A program made the position numbers and the translations under genes. A DNA stretch of 64,000 nucleotides from an uncultured Flavobacteriaceae bacterium. GTDB lineage: Bacteria; Bacteroidota; Bacteroidia; Flavobacteriales; Flavobacteriaceae. A model generated the notes under the pieces. The model searched no databases and was not told the origin of the DNA. It saw only the letters and a program-made list of their open reading frames with translations. The stretch covers positions 248,001 to 312,000 of the forward strand of contig CAJYAG010000001.1 in the NCBI GenBank assembly GCA_913065125.1, read 5' to 3'. How positions within the stretch are numbered: position 1 is the stretch's first letter; each line of letters starts with the position of its first letter. Shown here piece after piece: positions 62,108-64,000 of the stretch.

Positions 62108-62935
62108 TTAAATTGGCTGTGCCAGCCACCAAACCATAAAGAATTTAGAAATTTCTCCGTTTGGATGTTTCATCCAGCAAAGCGGAGACGTTTCTTTGTT
62201 GAGTATTTCAGAAACTTCTTTTTCAAAAGAAGAATAGTGTTGCCAATCAACTTGCGTGTGTGGTTTGATTAGCCAATTCTTTTTAGTCGGAAAGTAAAAC
62301 TTACAATCTGTAAAGAGTTGTAATTCTTTCTGGTTGATGTAAAACCCAACAATACAATCAGAATTTAAAACCTTTAACTGAACATCTTGTTGTGTAAACG
62401 GAACAAATAATTGCGCTTTAAAATACACTTGTTGTTCAATTTCTGATGATTCTAAACCAAGTTCTTCTAAATACGATTCGCATTCAGACGAGTAGAGCAG
62501 AGGCAATTGTTTGTCTTTTAGTTTGGTGATTTTCTGAACCAAAGAATCTTTTCTGTTTGGGCCAATACAATGTTCAATTTCAGAGTTCCCTACAGAAGTA
62601 TCGTATACATAAAACTTATAAATCACTTCTAAATGAATGGGTTTATCATTTTTTAAAAGCAAACAATCTAACTCGCCCAACGTAATTTTTCCGCGCTGAA
62701 TTTGAATGTTTTCAGCCAAAAGTTGTATCGCTTTTTCTTGTTGTAACTGAAATGAAACAAAGCGTTCTATATATTTTCCTAATCGGAGTTTTGTATTAAT
62801 GGCTAAATTAAAAGCAACTTCTTTTTGCTCAATTTCAAATTGTTGCAAACCGTACACAACATCATTTTTCCATAAACGATGTGTTTGCAGAAAACCTGTG
62901 TACTGTTGTTGTATTTTTTTTGATGATACTTCCAT
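62108..62935 (-). CDS. DUF1853 family protein
   Basis: A 275-residue protein I assign to DUF1853. The segment GKITLGELDCLLLKNDKPIHLEVIYKFYVYD (about 83-113) carries GELD and an LEVxxK motif like PD-(D/E)XK nucleases, so a nuclease-related fold is plausible (inference). There is no signal peptide. It faces convergently toward hisIE and is divergent from DUF2461. No function is known for the family that I can recall. Confidence 0.78.
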   Translation of the reverse strand: MEVSSKKIQQQYTGFLQTHRLWKNDVVYGLQQFEIEQKEVAFNLAINTKLRLGKYIERFVSFQLQQEKAIQLLAENIQIQRGKITLGELDCLLLKNDKPIHLEVIYKFYVYDTSVGNSEIEHCIGPNRKDSLVQKITKLKDKQLPLLYSSECESYLEELGLESSEIEQQVYFKAQLFVPFTQQDVQLKVLNSDCIVGFYINQKELQLFTDCKFYFPTKKNWLIKPHTQVDWQHYSSFEKEVSEILNKETSPLCWMKHPNGEISKFFMVWWLAQPI

Positions 62936-63003
62936 TCAGCATCGAAAATACAATACTATTTTCAATATCTTTTTGTAAATTGAACCTTTCTAAAAAACAC
63001 TGT

Positions 63004-63675
63004 ATGCAATTCGACAAATCAGCCTTTCAATTTTTATCAGATTTAAAAGAAAACAATAATAGAGAATGGTTTACCGAACGAAAAGAGGTGTTTAAAACAC
63101 ATCAAAATCATGCAAAAGATTTTTACGGAAAAATACGTGAAAACCTAGAAAAACACGATGAAATAGATCAGTTTAAGCTCTTTAGAATTTATAGAGATGT
63201 CCGTTTTTCTAAAGACAAAACGCCCTACAAACCTCATTTTGCAGGTTCATTTTCTAGAGCGGGAGCAGCGTTGCGTGGCGGATATTATTTAAGAATACGA
63301 CCAGGAGAAAGTTTTTTAGCGGGCGGATTTTGGCAACCCAACAAAGAAGATTTATTTAGAATTCGGAAAGAAATTGAACTCGATGCAACGGAGTTTAGAG
63401 AAATTTTAAACGATAAAAAGTATCAAAATTATTTTGGCGGAAAATTTGATGGCGAAGAATTAAAATCTGCGCCACGTGGTTTTGACAAAGAACATCCAGA
63501 TGTAGATTTGTTGCGTAAAAAAGGATACATCGCTGTCAGAAATTTTACGGATGCAGAAGTATTTGCTCCAAATTTTTTAGAGGAAGTAGATAACAGCTAC
63601 AAAGCGTTACGTCCGTTTTTTAATTTGTTTTCTGATGTGTTGACGACAAACTTAAACGGAGAATCATTGATTTAA
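63004..63675 (+). CDS. DUF2461 family protein
   Basis: A 223-residue protein matching the DUF2461 family: FLSDLKENNNREWFTERKEVF, the RIYRDVRFSKDKTPYKPHF stretch, and the glycine-rich GGYYLRIRPGESFLAGGFWQPN that follows. I know no function for the family. The start is ATG 63004 (MQFDKSAF); the open frame from 62881 overlaps the divergent DUF1853 gene by more than 50 nt and starts with a hydrophobic stretch not seen in relatives. Confidence 0.85.
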   Translation: MQFDKSAFQFLSDLKENNNREWFTERKEVFKTHQNHAKDFYGKIRENLEKHDEIDQFKLFRIYRDVRFSKDKTPYKPHFAGSFSRAGAALRGGYYLRIRPGESFLAGGFWQPNKEDLFRIRKEIELDATEFREILNDKKYQNYFGGKFDGEELKSAPRGFDKEHPDVDLLRKKGYIAVRNFTDAEVFAPNFLEEVDNSYKALRPFFNLFSDVLTTNLNGESLI

Positions 63676-63682
63676 GAAAATT

Positions 63683-63834
63683 TGTCAGTTCGAGTGTCAC
63701 GCTTTTTTGGCGTGATGTATCGAGAACAACATTTTTGTTTTAAAACCTGTTTTCGATACAACTTTCTTTATTCTCGACTCCGCCTGCCTGCCGCAGGCAA
63801 GGCTCGAATTGACAGAAAACCACTCGAACTGACA
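63683..63834. repeat. TGTCA...TGACA palindromic element, composite copy
   Basis: Ends TGTCAGTTCGAGTG (63683) and CACTCGAACTGACA (63834) are perfect 14-nt complements. Inner hairpins include GTATCGAGAAC/GTTTTCGATAC and a GCCTGCC/GGCAGGC palindrome. It lies between a + gene and a - gene end. Confidence 0.85.
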
Positions 63835-63847
63835 TTTAGAAATAACA

Positions 63848-64000
63848 TTATTTTTTCTTTCTTGGAACTTTTGCATTCATGTTATCCAACGAATAAATGG
63901 TCCACGCTAAAATTACTGCATTTTTCATAATATCTTCTTCAAAAACATATTCTAAAAAATCAAGATTGGTGTGATGCGTAGTTGTGTTGTACGCCAACTC
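63848..64000 (-). CDS. C-terminal end of an M20/M28-type metallopeptidase (truncated by window)
   Basis: The last 50 codons on the minus strand, open to the right edge. The peptide ELAYNTTTHHTNLDFLEYVF contains HHTNLD, the last metal-ligand region of M28/M20 aminopeptidase-like proteins of Bacteroidota, followed by a helix (IMKNAVILAWTIYSL) and a basic tail KVPRKKK. The gene's main part is outside the window, so the family call is provisional. Confidence 0.65.
   Translation of the reverse strand, partial: ELAYNTTTHHTNLDFLEYVFEEDIMKNAVILAWTIYSLDNMNAKVPRKKK

Noticed and set aside
62048..62272. 74-codon frame MSFLRRQESKERLL... after hisIE
   Set aside because: It starts inside a palindromic repeat and runs antisense through the DUF1853 gene; the start mimics peptides that repeats of this kind often generate.
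63682..63930. 82-codon frame after the DUF2461 gene
   Set aside because: It lies mostly within the palindromic element 63683-63834 and then antisense to the peptidase gene.

Overview
The window reads as a chromosomal segment of a marine-type member of the Flavobacteriaceae (Bacteroidota). The evidence is AT-rich DNA with short gaps, lipoproteins and OmpA-barrel-like proteins, a secreted protein with a type IX secretion sorting domain, a DUF4290 protein, a MurA of the Asp type, bacillithiol synthesis (bshA), and many promoters with the Bacteroidota -7 box TAnnTTTG instead of a sigma70 box. No tRNA, rRNA, phage, IS transposase or CRISPR array was seen.

Layout. 1-6.3 kb: the 3' part of a UvrD/PcrA helicase, DUF4290 protein, murA, grpE, dnaJ and the RNase P RNA gene. 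6.3-16 kb: aconitase, small exported proteins, a TlpA-like thioredoxin, a class III aminotransferase with an OstA/LptA-like protein, and a PLP decarboxylase. 14.8-21.1 kb: a nitrite-respiration island with a multi-haem-ligand membrane protein, a cytochrome c lipoprotein, a copper nitrite reductase with a fused cytochrome c domain (nirK), a NirV-like protein, a SCO copper chaperone and a porin. Three promoters here share one architecture: a TGAT-N4-ATCA operator 28.5-29.5 nt upstream of the -7 box. 21.2-39.8 kb, mostly minus strand: purA-fur-spoT, a beta-barrel/kelch lipoprotein/M48 protease operon, a SPOUT RNA methyltransferase, a T9SS-secreted BNR-type protein, two amidohydrolase-family proteins and a DUF3810 protein. 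40-54 kb: dnaB, a ThuA/AsnB-like exported protein, a TPR-AraC regulator, a lone N-terminal transketolase half, bshA, aroB, proline dehydrogenase, typA, a racemase and a GNAT protein. 54-62 kb: a complete histidine operon hisG-D-C-B-H-A-F-IE. 62-64 kb: DUF1853 and DUF2461 proteins and the 3' end of a peptidase.

The most striking region is the his operon. It opens with an 18-codon leader peptide containing HHHHFH, followed by mutually exclusive antiterminator and terminator helices, the classic layout of ribosome-mediated attenuation. Every gap from hisD onward carries a palindromic repeat, three of them (before hisH, hisA and hisF) being copies of one element. One palindrome of the TGTCA...TGACA family sits inside hisA in frame, adding about 22 codons. 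Four more copies of this family lie in gaps elsewhere in the window, so these elements appear to have spread.

Starts were corrected where the longest open frame runs back over a promoter or repeat (dnaJ, transketolase, proline dehydrogenase, TrmH-like, GNAT, hisG, hisD, hisB, DUF2461, haem-ligand membrane protein). Family calls come from recognising sequence, not from a database search.
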